Below, one piece after another: positions 28,222-36,774 of a stretch of DNA of 64,000 nucleotides. The stretch is taken from positions 124,001 to 188,000 of the forward strand of contig CAJXNP010000009.1 of assembly GCA_913057175.1 (NCBI GenBank), in the 5' to 3' direction. Under the pieces are notes generated by a model. That model was not told the origin of the DNA. It was given only the letters and a program-made list of their open reading frames with translations, and did no database searches. Numbering within the stretch: position 1 is the first letter of the stretch; each line of letters starts with the position of its first letter. Made by a program: the position numbers and the translations under genes. This DNA is from an uncultured Cytophagales bacterium. Lineage in GTDB: Bacteria; Bacteroidota; Bacteroidia; Cytophagales; Cyclobacteriaceae.

Positions 28222-28989
28222 ATGAAAAAGTTATTTTATTTTACCTATGCCCTTATTTGCTATGTGATATTTTTCGCAACCTTTTTGTACCTGATCGGAT
28301 TTGTGGAAAATGTCAGCCGCTTTGAGTTTGCGAAGGATCTCGCCTATCTGTTTCCTAAAACACTGGATTTGGGAGAGGCCTCTTTTGGATTGTTACCGGC
28401 TATTCTCATCAATCTTGCCCTGATTGCTCTATTCGGATTCCAGCATAGCTGGATGGCCCGGCCCGGCTTTAAAGAAATGTGGACGAAAATTGTACCCAGG
28501 CCAATAGAGCGGAGCACCTATGTATTAATAGCCAGCATAATGCTGATCGTTCTGTTTTATTTCTGGCAACCAATCAAGATCGGTATTTGGGATGTAAGCG
28601 GGGAGTTGATCGGCAGTGTTTTTCTTACGCTGTCCCTGTTAGGTTGGGGATTGCTGTTGGTTTCCACTTTCGTGATCAACCATTTTGATTTATTCGGATT
28701 GCGACAGGTGTATTTATATGCGAAGAACAATTCTGCTTCGGGAAAGATTGAATTCCGGACTCCCAACCTATACAAACTCGTACGTCATCCACTGTATTTA
28801 GGCTTCCTGATGGCCTTTTGGTTCGCACCAATCATGACAGTGGGCCACCTGGTTTTCAATATTGGCATGACGACCTACATATTTATTGGTATTTATCACG
28901 AGGAAAAAGACCTGATCAGAGCATTTGGAGAGAAATATAAGGCTTATCGCATGCAGGTGCCTAAAATCATTCCTTTTACTAAGAGTTAA
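28222..28989 (+). CDS. MddA/NnrU-type membrane methyltransferase (methanethiol S-methyltransferase-like)
   Basis: A 255-residue polytopic membrane protein with about six helices. GFQHSWMARPGFKEMW (about 73-88), PRPIERSTYVLIAS (92-105) and the C-terminal LVRHPLYLGFLMAFWFAP with ...EEKDLIRAFGEKYKAYRMQV are typical of the isoprenylcysteine methyltransferase fold, and the first two match MddA, which methylates methanethiol to dimethylsulfide using S-adenosylmethionine. It ends 3 bp before the next gene, so it is co-transcribed with an outer-membrane barrel. The methanethiol substrate is inferred from similarity; other NnrU-like membrane proteins share the fold. Confidence 0.75.
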   Translation: MKKLFYFTYALICYVIFFATFLYLIGFVENVSRFEFAKDLAYLFPKTLDLGEASFGLLPAILINLALIALFGFQHSWMARPGFKEMWTKIVPRPIERSTYVLIASIMLIVLFYFWQPIKIGIWDVSGELIGSVFLTLSLLGWGLLLVSTFVINHFDLFGLRQVYLYAKNNSASGKIEFRTPNLYKLVRHPLYLGFLMAFWFAPIMTVGHLVFNIGMTTYIFIGIYHEEKDLIRAFGEKYKAYRMQVPKIIPFTKS

Positions 28990-28992
28990 ACA

Positions 28993-31419
28993 ATGAAAGC
29001 CAGGCCAATTTCTTTGCTGGTATTCCTCTTTTTCTGCTTCAGCAGCTCGCGACTGTGTGGTCAGACGACGATATGGGGTAATGTATACACCTTGAATAGT
29101 GATCCTGTGCCTTTTGCAAATGTATTACTGCTCCAGGCAGCGGATTCTTCATTTGTCAAGGGGACTGTAACTAGTGAAAAAGGTGGTTGGGAATTTGACG
29201 TCCAGCCAGGCGAATGGATTATAAACGCCAGAATGATTGGGTATAACCCCGTTTATTCAGAGATCATTCATTTAGAGGACGGTCAAAAAAATATCTCTGT
29301 TGACGACATCATCATGAAAGAAAATGTACAAGAGCTGGGCGAAATTGTCATCAAGGGACAAAAACCATTACTAGAAAAGAAACCGGACCGCATGATTGTC
29401 AATGTAGAAAACAGCATTGTCTCTACCGGCAATACAGTTCTTGAAATTCTGGAAAAAAGTCCGGGAGTCATGGTCAACAGGCAAAGCAATAGTTTGTCCA
29501 TGAATGGCAAGTCAGGTGTGACGATCATGATCGATGGTAAAGTCACCAATATGCCAGCTGAGGCAATCGTTCAAATGCTGAATGGGATGAGCTCTGCCAA
29601 TATCAAAGAGATAGAATTGATTACCTCTCCGCCGGCCAGATACGATGCGGAGGGAAATGGGGGAATGATCAATATTGTCCTGAAGGAAAATGCGGAATCA
29701 GGCACAAATGGAAATATTGGATTGACTGCCGGATATCATCGAGGAAAGATCCTGGCGGGCAACTTCAACATAAACCAAAGGAAAAAACGGTTTAACTGGT
29801 TTTTGGACTATACCATTAACAGCGATGATAATATAAATAGCTGGCATTACTACAGGGAAGTTAATTTTCAGGACTACCACCAGGTGATCGATAACTATAC
29901 GAATCGTGACTATGTGGAAACGGTGCAAAACCTGCGGGCTGGCCTGGAAATTGACCTTAACAGAAATACCTCTGTTTCTTTGTTGGTGACCGGATACAGA
30001 AGAAACTGGGAAATGGAAGTTGAAGGAAACGATGAATACAAAGCTGATCAGGATTCGACCATTTTTACTTCGATGGATATATATGAACTTAATTTGTGGG
30101 AAAGTGCCACAGGAAGTTTTGGGATCCAACATCAATTCAATCAAAATCAAAAGCTCAATCTGTCCTTTGATTATCTTTATTACTTCAATGATAATCCTTC
30201 AACATACGATACCGAAACAACATACAGTAACACTGATCTCTCGCAGCATGAATTTCTAAGGATCAATAAATCCACACCTATCAATTTTAAGGTGATGACA
30301 TTGGATTATTCAAATGAGATGAATCAGGATATTGTATTGGATATAGGAGCCAAAACTTCCATATCCCGATTTGACAACACGGTAGCTGCCCGGTTGTCAC
30401 AGGGAGATGAAACGGTAAGCGTAGATAAATTCGCCAGTAAAGCCACACTGGATGAAAAGATCATGGCCGGTTACGCATCGGCAAACTGGAAATGGAACAA
30501 GAAGTGGAGCATCAATGGCGGCTTGCGATATGAATACACCGACACCTACCTGACTACTCCTGAGCAAGATGGTTTTGTTGATCGCAACTATGGAAATTTT
30601 TTTCCTTCATTTGACATCAATCATACTATTAAAGATGAAACCTCCATCCACTTTTCTTATTCACGAAGGATCACGAGACCTACCTACAATGACATGGCGC
30701 CATTTGCATTTTTAATAGGCCCGAATACCTATTTTAGTGGTAATCCTGCTCTATTGCCTGCCATTGCCGATGCTATGGAGCTAGGATATTCGGTTAAACA
30801 GTGGTGGGCCACACTCCAGTTTTCTTATGCCAAAGATGCAATTGCCAACTACCAACCGACTGTCAATCATGAAACAAATGATCTTTATTTCCGATCTGAA
30901 AATCTGGAATTTATGAAGACTTATGGCATTCAAACGGGTTTTCCGCTGCATTTCACCACATGGTGGGAGATGCAGAATTTCATATCGTACAACTATCATG
31001 AATTCAGGACTACTCATTATGATCATAATCCATTGCGGACGATCGGCATCTTTTCCTTTAATATTGCCAACACTTTTCAATTCCCTAAGGGGTTTTCAAT
31101 GGAGCTATCCGGTTATTACCAATCCAATGCAGTTTGGGGAGTGCTGGAGATCAAACCCTTGGGAGCGGTTAACTTCGGTTTGAGAAAAGAATTGAAGAAC
31201 AACTTCGGTACCATTTCCCTATCTGTTAATGACATATTCTTCACCTCCAATTATCAGTTTTACATGGATGTACCGGAGGATGGTTTCTATAGTTATTTGA
31301 AAAATGATATCGGGGTTCGTTCGGTAAAACTGACGTATACGCTGCCATTTGGCAATAAAAAACTCAATACGGTAAACATCAAGTCAGGAGCAGAAGAGGA
31401 AAGGAAGCGAGTGAACTAA
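28993..31419 (+). CDS. Outer-membrane beta-barrel family protein (TonB-dependent receptor-like)
   Basis: An 808-residue exported protein (signal about 1-23). Domains: carboxypeptidase-regulatory-like (about 24-110; TTIWGNVYTLNSDPVPFANV), plug-like region (about 120-235; EILEKSPGVMVNRQ, SANIKEIELITSPPARYDAE, GGMINIVLKE), then a large beta-barrel of the OMP_b-brl_3 type (about 250-800; FSYSRRITRPTYNDMAPF). There is no TonB box that I can see and no SusD partner, so uptake of a specific ligand is only inferred. It starts 3 bp after the MddA-like gene and is probably under control of the upstream AraC-TPR regulator. Confidence 0.85.
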   Translation: MKARPISLLVFLFFCFSSSRLCGQTTIWGNVYTLNSDPVPFANVLLLQAADSSFVKGTVTSEKGGWEFDVQPGEWIINARMIGYNPVYSEIIHLEDGQKNISVDDIIMKENVQELGEIVIKGQKPLLEKKPDRMIVNVENSIVSTGNTVLEILEKSPGVMVNRQSNSLSMNGKSGVTIMIDGKVTNMPAEAIVQMLNGMSSANIKEIELITSPPARYDAEGNGGMINIVLKENAESGTNGNIGLTAGYHRGKILAGNFNINQRKKRFNWFLDYTINSDDNINSWHYYREVNFQDYHQVIDNYTNRDYVETVQNLRAGLEIDLNRNTSVSLLVTGYRRNWEMEVEGNDEYKADQDSTIFTSMDIYELNLWESATGSFGIQHQFNQNQKLNLSFDYLYYFNDNPSTYDTETTYSNTDLSQHEFLRINKSTPINFKVMTLDYSNEMNQDIVLDIGAKTSISRFDNTVAARLSQGDETVSVDKFASKATLDEKIMAGYASANWKWNKKWSINGGLRYEYTDTYLTTPEQDGFVDRNYGNFFPSFDINHTIKDETSIHFSYSRRITRPTYNDMAPFAFLIGPNTYFSGNPALLPAIADAMELGYSVKQWWATLQFSYAKDAIANYQPTVNHETNDLYFRSENLEFMKTYGIQTGFPLHFTTWWEMQNFISYNYHEFRTTHYDHNPLRTIGIFSFNIANTFQFPKGFSMELSGYYQSNAVWGVLEIKPLGAVNFGLRKELKNNFGTISLSVNDIFFTSNYQFYMDVPEDGFYSYLKNDIGVRSVKLTYTLPFGNKKLNTVNIKSGAEEERKRVN

Positions 31420-31470
31420 TGCTGTTTATGATTAAATAATTTAATTGATTAACTTAAAGAAACGCTCAAA

Positions 31471-32784
31471 ATGATCAGAAGAGATTTCCTTAAAACCAGC
31501 AGTATCGCAGCCGGTTCATTATTTGTTCCTTTTAGCGCCTGGAGCAACCAAAAGAAAATCAAGCTGGCGGTCCTGGGTACCGGATGGTGGGCGACTGAAA
31601 TACTCATTCCGGCGGCATTGAGATCCGGACAGTTTGAGATCATTGGTTTGTGTGATGTAGAATCCAACTCCCTTCAGAACGCAAGTGAGGTTGTTGTGAA
31701 AGCCGGGAATGTTAAACCGAAATTGTTTGATACTTACCAGGAAATGTTTGATATGCCCGGTCTGGAAGCCGTGATCATTTCAACCCCGACTCACTGGCAC
31801 CCATTGCAGTTTATTTATGCATGCAGGAAAGGCCTGCATGTCTACCAGGAAAAACCGGTCAGCTATGATGTTCGTGAGGGCCAGGCCATGCTGAAGGCGA
31901 AGGAAGAAGCTAAGAATGTCGTACAAGTGAGCTTTCCCCGTGTAGTTTTCAATACAAATGATGAAGTAAAAAAATACCTGCAAAGTGAAGAAGCAGGCGA
32001 AATCTACCAGGTTAAGGCAAACATCAACTGGCCGGAAGGACCTGTTTCTAAATATAAAGTTCCGGAAACGCTCAACTACGAGAAGTTTGTTGGGCCGGCT
32101 CCTGAAACTCCGTTTGTTGCCGGTGAAGAAGGAGGGAGGTGGAATTGGCGGTCTCAATTCAATTTTAGCAAAGGCATCATGATGGATTGGGGCATCCATT
32201 ACATTCACAACCTGAGAAAGATTCTCGATCTGGGTTTGCCAAATAGCGTTTCCGCAATCGGAGGAACAATTAAAAATACTTCTCATGGAAATCCCGACTA
32301 CCTCGATGTGAAGTTTGACTTCGACGGTCTGCCTGTATACTGGTCGCATAAGACCTGGGGTTATAAAAATCCATTCCCTGAGACTGACCTGGGAGTCTTC
32401 TTCTATGGGGATAAAGCGACGGTTTTTGCGGGTGATCAGGGTTGGAAAGTGTATTCGGAGGATAAAAGTAAACAACAAACTCATGGCGAAATACGGTTTC
32501 TTTGGGGTCAGGATGACGAATTCACCTCGAATTATGATACGGCTTTCACCGGGCTCTTTACCAACTTTGCTGAGGGCATAAGGAATAGATCAAATGAGCA
32601 TATCATCAATACGCTCGAAGATTCGGAAAAGACAACTGCCTGTGTGCTTTACGGCGATATGGCTTACCGAAGTGAATCGAATATCTCAATTGATACGAAG
32701 AGCAGGGATGTCATTGATAATGCGAAAGCTGCAGCATATCTTCAGAGAACGTATCGAAGCCCTTTTAAGCATCCGTTTACATAG
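31471..32784 (+). CDS. Gfo/Idh/MocA family oxidoreductase with Tat signal
   Basis: A 437-residue NAD(P)-dependent oxidoreductase. MIRRDFLKTSSIAAG at the N-terminus is a twin-arginine export signal, so the enzyme folds in the cytoplasm and works in the periplasm. The Rossmann motif is LAVLGTGWWATEIL (about 31-44), and the EKPVSYDVREG segment (about 126-136) has the conserved Lys of the family. The C-terminal alpha/beta domain follows (GGRWNWRSQFNFSKGIMMDW). Members oxidise, reduce or hydrolyse sugar derivatives; the substrate here is not evident. It lies 51 bp after the beta-barrel gene and may belong to the same transcript. Its stop is convergent with the RidA gene; a GCTCC-aca-GGAGC hairpin and a TTCCGCGCGGAA palindrome lie in the 114-bp gap (32820-32850). 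Confidence 0.88.
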   Translation: MIRRDFLKTSSIAAGSLFVPFSAWSNQKKIKLAVLGTGWWATEILIPAALRSGQFEIIGLCDVESNSLQNASEVVVKAGNVKPKLFDTYQEMFDMPGLEAVIISTPTHWHPLQFIYACRKGLHVYQEKPVSYDVREGQAMLKAKEEAKNVVQVSFPRVVFNTNDEVKKYLQSEEAGEIYQVKANINWPEGPVSKYKVPETLNYEKFVGPAPETPFVAGEEGGRWNWRSQFNFSKGIMMDWGIHYIHNLRKILDLGLPNSVSAIGGTIKNTSHGNPDYLDVKFDFDGLPVYWSHKTWGYKNPFPETDLGVFFYGDKATVFAGDQGWKVYSEDKSKQQTHGEIRFLWGQDDEFTSNYDTAFTGLFTNFAEGIRNRSNEHIINTLEDSEKTTACVLYGDMAYRSESNISIDTKSRDVIDNAKAAAYLQRTYRSPFKHPFT

Positions 32785-32898
32785 ACTAAGGAATTCGACT
32801 TTAACGACAAGGGAATAAAGCTCCACAGGAGCCTTCCGCGCGGAAAAAGGGCGTTTATCCACTCTCTGCTGGCAAGGCAGGAATACGGCCGTGCGGGA

Positions 32899-33372
32899 TT
32901 AATCATTGACATAAGCCATGCATTCAATTTCTACCCTTGCACCACGGGCTAATCCACTCGCACCAAAGGCACTTCTGGCGGGCTTATTTTTGGGAAAGAA
33001 TGTGGTATATATTTCATTCATGGCTGCCCATTCGCCCATGTCCGCCAGCATGCAGGTGCACTTGATGACATTGTCCATAGACGACCCATTTGCCTCCAGC
33101 GTTTCTTTTATCCTTGTAAGCGCCTGTTTCGTTTCCGGACCAATACCACCTTCTGCAAGCTTATTTTCATTAGTCGTCCCGATTTTACCTGACAGGTAGA
33201 TGATATTGTCATAAATGACAGCGTCTGAAAATGGCAGCCCTCTGCTTTCCGTACTTTCGGAAACGATGTATTTAGCACTTTGGGTAGAATCTGAAACTTC
33301 GCTTTTGTTTATACAGGAAGTGATTAGCAGAGCAAGGACCAGGAGAATTTGATTCGTTTTTGTTGTTTTCAT
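32899..33372 (-). CDS. RidA family (YjgF/YER057c/UK114) lipoprotein
   Basis: 157 residues from the ATG at 33372. The N-terminal LALLITSCINKS is a lipobox (Cys at about 18). The rest is a RidA domain: GLPFSDAVIYDNIIYLSGKI, TKQALTRIKETLEANGSSMD, FFPKNKPARSAFGASGLARG and RVEIECMAYV at the end. RidA proteins deaminate reactive enamine/imine intermediates; the Arg that holds the substrate carboxylate is expected in the PARSAF segment. A lipid-anchored, envelope-located version is unusual because the enamines arise in the cytoplasm. The frame stays open far upstream through repeat DNA, so a longer start (33771) is not credible. Confidence 0.88.
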   Translation of the reverse strand: MKTTKTNQILLVLALLITSCINKSEVSDSTQSAKYIVSESTESRGLPFSDAVIYDNIIYLSGKIGTTNENKLAEGGIGPETKQALTRIKETLEANGSSMDNVIKCTCMLADMGEWAAMNEIYTTFFPKNKPARSAFGASGLARGARVEIECMAYVND

Positions 33373-33480
33373 GGTTTTGGGTTTAGGTGGAATTATTTTA
33401 CTTAAATAAGGGAAAAATTTGATCAATAAAAATACATCTGGTCTTCTAAGACTCGTGGGGTCTCTGGCGAAGACCCCCGC

Positions 33481-33655
33481 CACTGGCGCAAGGATAAGTG
33501 CAACGGTCCTTGTGCCAAAAAATGAATACAAGCATTGTTTTAGCAGTGTCCACTGCGGGCGTCGTGCGGAGTACATACATCGAAGAAGCAAATGCCCGGC
33601 ACGACTCATGAGTCCAAGTGGACGCTTGAACCGGGTACTGAGATCGAACTGGTTT
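33481..33655 (+). repeat. RAYT-linked long REP (family 1), copy B
   Basis: The unit begins CACTGGCGCAAGG and ends in GGACGCTTGAAC. Stems: GGCGCAAGG with CCTTGTGCC, TGTCCActgCGGGCG-like, and the AAG.GGACGCTTG hairpin. Bases 33446-33480 just before it are the right half of the GGGGTCT/AGACCCC family. Confidence 0.7.
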
Positions 33656-33660
33656 CCCCA

Positions 33661-33846
33661 TATTGGCGCAAAGAAAAGCACAGCGGTCCTTATGCCAATA
33701 AATGAATAGAAGCAATAAGTTAGAAGCATCCGCTTCGGGCGTTGTGCAGAGTACATACATCGAAGTAGCAAATTCCCGTCACGGTCAATGAGTCCAAGCG
33801 GACGCTTGAACTAGTATCTGGGGGCACTGAGATTGAACTAGTTTCC
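33661..33846 (+). repeat. RAYT-linked long REP (family 1), copy C
   Basis: Directly follows copy B in the same orientation and ends 25 bp before the RAYT start codon. It carries the CAAGCG-ga-CGCTTG hairpin (33795-33808) and the GCACTGAGATTGAACTAGTTT tail. Confidence 0.7.
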
Positions 33847-33871
33847 AGGATTTGTTTTTATATTTATCAAA

Positions 33872-34429
33872 ATGAGCAGAAAATATAAAATACAGGACCA
33901 AAGTCGATTATATTTTGTGACCTTCACAGTGGTTAATTGGATCGACATGTTTATCAGAAATGAATACAAAGACATTGTAATCGATAGTATTAAATATTGC
34001 CAGAAAAAGAAGGGTTTGGAAGTTTATGCGTGGGTAATCATGACAAGCCACATTCACATGATCATAGGAACAATCGGGCAAAACGAATTGGAAGGTATTA
34101 TCAGGGATTTAAAGAGCTTTACATCCAAGAGTATACACGATCTTCTCAAAGATCAAAATGTAATAGGTGAAAGCAGGCGTGAGTGGTTGCTTTGGATGTT
34201 TAAGAGAGCAGGAATAAAAAATAGCAACAACAAAGATTACCAATTCTGGCAACAAAATAGTCATCCAGTAGAACTTAATACAAATGAGTTAATGGATCAA
34301 AAACTGGAATATATTCATATGAACCCCGTAAATAGTGGATTCGTTAGCGAACCTGAATCGTGGATATATAGCAGCGCTGGTGATTATGCCGGTATGAAGG
34401 GAATGATTGATATACTTTTTATCGAGTAA
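33872..34429 (+). CDS. REP-associated tyrosine transposase (RAYT, IS200-like fold)
   Basis: A 185-residue single-strand DNA transposase of the PF01797 class. The opening strand YFVTFTVVNW (14-23), the metal-binding HUH motif H60-I-H62 in IMTSHIHMII, and the YIHMNPVNSGF segment with candidate catalytic Tyr147 are characteristic of RAYTs rather than IS200 proper (no YIxxQ). It is embedded in direct copies of a 165-185 bp hairpin repeat: two immediately upstream and three downstream, with further copies at 25511 and 44260. RAYTs are thought to cut and spread REP sequences. The gene itself has no terminal inverted repeats, as usual for this class. I am sure of the family; the pairing of enzyme and repeat is inferred from location. 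Confidence 0.88.
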   Translation: MSRKYKIQDQSRLYFVTFTVVNWIDMFIRNEYKDIVIDSIKYCQKKKGLEVYAWVIMTSHIHMIIGTIGQNELEGIIRDLKSFTSKSIHDLLKDQNVIGESRREWLLWMFKRAGIKNSNNKDYQFWQQNSHPVELNTNELMDQKLEYIHMNPVNSGFVSEPESWIYSSAGDYAGMKGMIDILFIE

Positions 34430-34452
34430 CTGATCCCTAATCAAATCTGTCC

Positions 34453-34612
34453 CGCATAGGCGCAGGGATAAGTGCAGCGGTCCTTGTGCGAATAAATAGA
34501 ATGGAAGCAATATCGTAGCAATCATCTGTATGCGTTGCACTGAGAATATTCATCGAAGAAGTAGATACCCGTCACGAATCATTAGTTCAAGCGGACGCTT
34601 GAACTAGTTTCT
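34453..34612 (+). repeat. RAYT-linked long REP (family 1), copy D
   Basis: The first copy after the RAYT stop codon, most diverged at its left end (GCATAGGCGCAGGGATAAG). The CAAGCG-ga-CGCTTG hairpin lies at 34588-34601. Confidence 0.65.
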
Positions 34613-34623
34613 GCGGTCTGCAC

Positions 34624-34787
34624 CACTGGCGCAAGGTTAAGCGTAGCGGTCCTTGTGCCAATAAATGAATATAAGCAATGTCGCAGCAGCGTCCGCTGTG
34701 GGCGTCGTGCAAAGATCATTCATCCAAGAAGTAAATGCTCGTCACGATTCATGAGTGTCCAAGCGGACGCTTGAACTAGTTTCTGGG
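34624..34787 (+). repeat. RAYT-linked long REP (family 1), copy E
   Basis: Canonical unit, 164 bp: GGCGCAAGG/CCTTGTGCC stem at the left, GTCCGctgTGGGCG-like second stem, CAAGCG-ga-CGCTTG third stem. Confidence 0.7.
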
Positions 34788-34808
34788 GGTATCCACTGGT
34801 CTTAGCAC

Positions 34809-34988
34809 CACTGGCGCAAGGATAAGTGCAACGGTCCTTGTGCCAATAAATGAATATTGGCAATGTCGTAGCAGTGTCCACTGTGGGCGTTGAGCAGAGA
34901 ACATTCATCGAAGAAGTAAATGTCCGTCACGATTTGTGAGTCCAAGCGGACGCCTGTCTGCCGACAGGCAGGCTTGAACTAGTTTTTA
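34809..34988 (+). repeat. RAYT-linked long REP (family 1), copy F
   Basis: Has the same small hairpin insertion in the third stem as copy A (GCCTGTCTGCCGACAGGC at 34952-34969), so A and F are closest relatives. It ends 31 bp before the RhlE stop codon. Confidence 0.7.
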
Positions 34989-35019
34989 GGGGTAGAGAAA
35001 TAAAAACTGCCCTTCGTTT

Positions 35020-36291
35020 CTATCTTCTTTTCCCGCGATTTTTTGATGAATGGGGTCTGTTTTGCTTTTTATCCCTTGCCGCAAAAAATTCTTTTTTTCT
35101 TTGTTTTTTTTCTTTTTCCCATTCCTTTTTTTCCGAATCTGTCATCGGCTTATCCGTTTGCGGGAATGGGTTTTCTCCAACAAGTTGAATCTTCTGGTTG
35201 ATCAATTTTTCAATATCCTTTATAAAAGCATTTTCTTCCGGTTCGCAAATGGAAATTGCCGTGCCTTCTTCCCCGGCTCTACCTGATCTGCCTATTCGAT
35301 GAACATACGTTTCGGCTACATTTGGTATATCATAATTGATGACATATTTCAGCTTATCAATATCAATACCTCTTGCAGCAATATCGGTTGCTACCAACAC
35401 CCTTATTTCACCGTCTTTAAACTGCGTCAGCGCTTTTTGTCGTTGATTTTGTGCTTTGTCACCGTGTATGGCTGCTGAATGGATCTTTTTCTTTTTAAGG
35501 TTACGGACTATCTTGTCTGCACCATGTTTTGTTTTTGCAAATACCAGCACCTGATCCAGCTTTTGATCCTGCAGGATATGAAAAAGCAAATCATTTTTAG
35601 TTGATCGATTGGTGTAATACAGGTATTGCTGGATCGTTTCAGCGGTAGAAGATACCGGGCTTACTTCTACTTTTTCAGGATTTTTCAGGATTTTTCGTGA
35701 AAGCTCTACAATGTTTTTGGGCATCGTTGCCGAGAAAAACAGCGATTGCCTTTTCACAGGTAGTTTGGCAATGATCTTCCGAATGTCGTGGATAAAACCC
35801 ATGTCGAGCATTCGGTCAGCTTCATCCAATACAAAATATTTTATATCCTTCAGATTAATGTGGCCCTGATCCATAAGATCCAGAAGCCTTCCTGGCGTTG
35901 CAACAAGCACCTCGACGCCTTTGCGAAGCGCATTTATTTGGGCGCCCTGGGATACACCTCCGAAAATAACGGTATTCTTATTTCCGGTGTATTTTCCATA
36001 TGTTGTAAAGCTCTCTCCAATTTGGATGGCCAATTCGCGGGTAGGAGTTAAGATCAGTGCATGAATTTGGCGCGAGTTGTTATTTTCCCGACGGTCGGTA
36101 AAAAGGTGCTGCAGGATAGGTATAGCAAAAGCTGCAGTTTTACCTGTTCCGGTTTGAGCGCTACCCAAAACATCATTCCTGTTTAGCACAAGTGGAATTG
36201 CTTTTTGCTGTATAGAGGTTGGCTCCTCATATTTTTCTTCCTTCAGAGCCTTAAGAATAGGCGCAACAATATTCAGATCTTCGAATCGCAT
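35020..36291 (-). CDS. rhlE: DEAD-box ATP-dependent RNA helicase, RhlE group
   Basis: 423 residues with the full helicase motif set: Q-motif region at the N-terminus, AQTGTGKT (motif I), LTPTRELA (Ia), VATPGRLLD (Ib), VLDEADRMLDMGF (II), FFSATMP (III), DIAARGIDI (V), YVHRIGRSGRAG (VI). A basic tail (about 375-423, Lys/Arg-rich) follows, as in RhlE proteins of Bacteroidota. It unwinds short RNA duplexes, probably in ribosome assembly, RNA decay or cold adaptation. It stands alone; the 480 bp upstream are shared with the divergent GH3 gene. Confidence 0.92.
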   Translation of the reverse strand: MRFEDLNIVAPILKALKEEKYEEPTSIQQKAIPLVLNRNDVLGSAQTGTGKTAAFAIPILQHLFTDRRENNNSRQIHALILTPTRELAIQIGESFTTYGKYTGNKNTVIFGGVSQGAQINALRKGVEVLVATPGRLLDLMDQGHINLKDIKYFVLDEADRMLDMGFIHDIRKIIAKLPVKRQSLFFSATMPKNIVELSRKILKNPEKVEVSPVSSTAETIQQYLYYTNRSTKNDLLFHILQDQKLDQVLVFAKTKHGADKIVRNLKKKKIHSAAIHGDKAQNQRQKALTQFKDGEIRVLVATDIAARGIDIDKLKYVINYDIPNVAETYVHRIGRSGRAGEEGTAISICEPEENAFIKDIEKLINQKIQLVGENPFPQTDKPMTDSEKKEWEKEKKQRKKEFFAARDKKQNRPHSSKNRGKRR

Positions 36292-36641
36292 TTATACAGA
36301 TTTTCTTCCCCACAAAAAAATTGAAGGAAGTAGTGTGAGATTATTTCAGGGTTTAAAGGTAAGCAATAAAACAATACCCTTTATGGATTGGGTTTAATCC
36401 TATATGCATAATGATCAATTTTGAACAATATGCTTTTTCTGGTTGCAGGGCAATAGAGTGAACTTCTTCACCTTGAGATTTTCTAGATTTTAGCAGGGTC
36501 TCTATCGAGATTTAATTGGAAATTATTCAAAAAAAGGACTCCATCAGCCTTATTAAATCAAAAAAAATCAATATACAATTGATATTTTGCTAATCATCTA
36601 TTTTTAAATTCAACAAAGTTTCATATAATTACACATGTTTC

Positions 36642-36659
36642 ATAAAGCAAATGCTTTAT
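36642..36659. promoter_or_regulatory. 18-bp palindrome upstream of the GH3 gene
   Basis: ATAAAGCA-AA-TGCTTTAT is a perfect 8-bp inverted repeat, 115 bp before the GH3 start in the 483-bp gap 36292-36774. Size and position fit an operator for a dimeric regulator, but there is only one copy and no adjacent regulator gene. The rest of the gap is AT-rich; bases 36493-36514 resemble a fragment of the GGGGTCT repeat. Confidence 0.3.
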
Positions 36660-36774
36660 TTCAAACAGATTCAACTTGTTGCTACAGCTTTTCTTCATTC
36701 TTAGAAATTCATGTGTGTAGCGATTTGAAATAAGAGATTAACATCACCTTTCTAAAGTATTAGGACTTAAAACT

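Noticed and set aside
33446-33760. A 104-residue protein encoded in the REP pair on the minus strand
   Set aside because: It reads repeat DNA, has internal repetition of the same peptide, and no homologous domain; coding is not supported.
33481-34988. CRISPR array, because of regularly spaced similar units
   Set aside because: Units are 165-185 bp, similar throughout rather than short repeats with unique spacers, no cas genes, and a RAYT gene interrupts the array.
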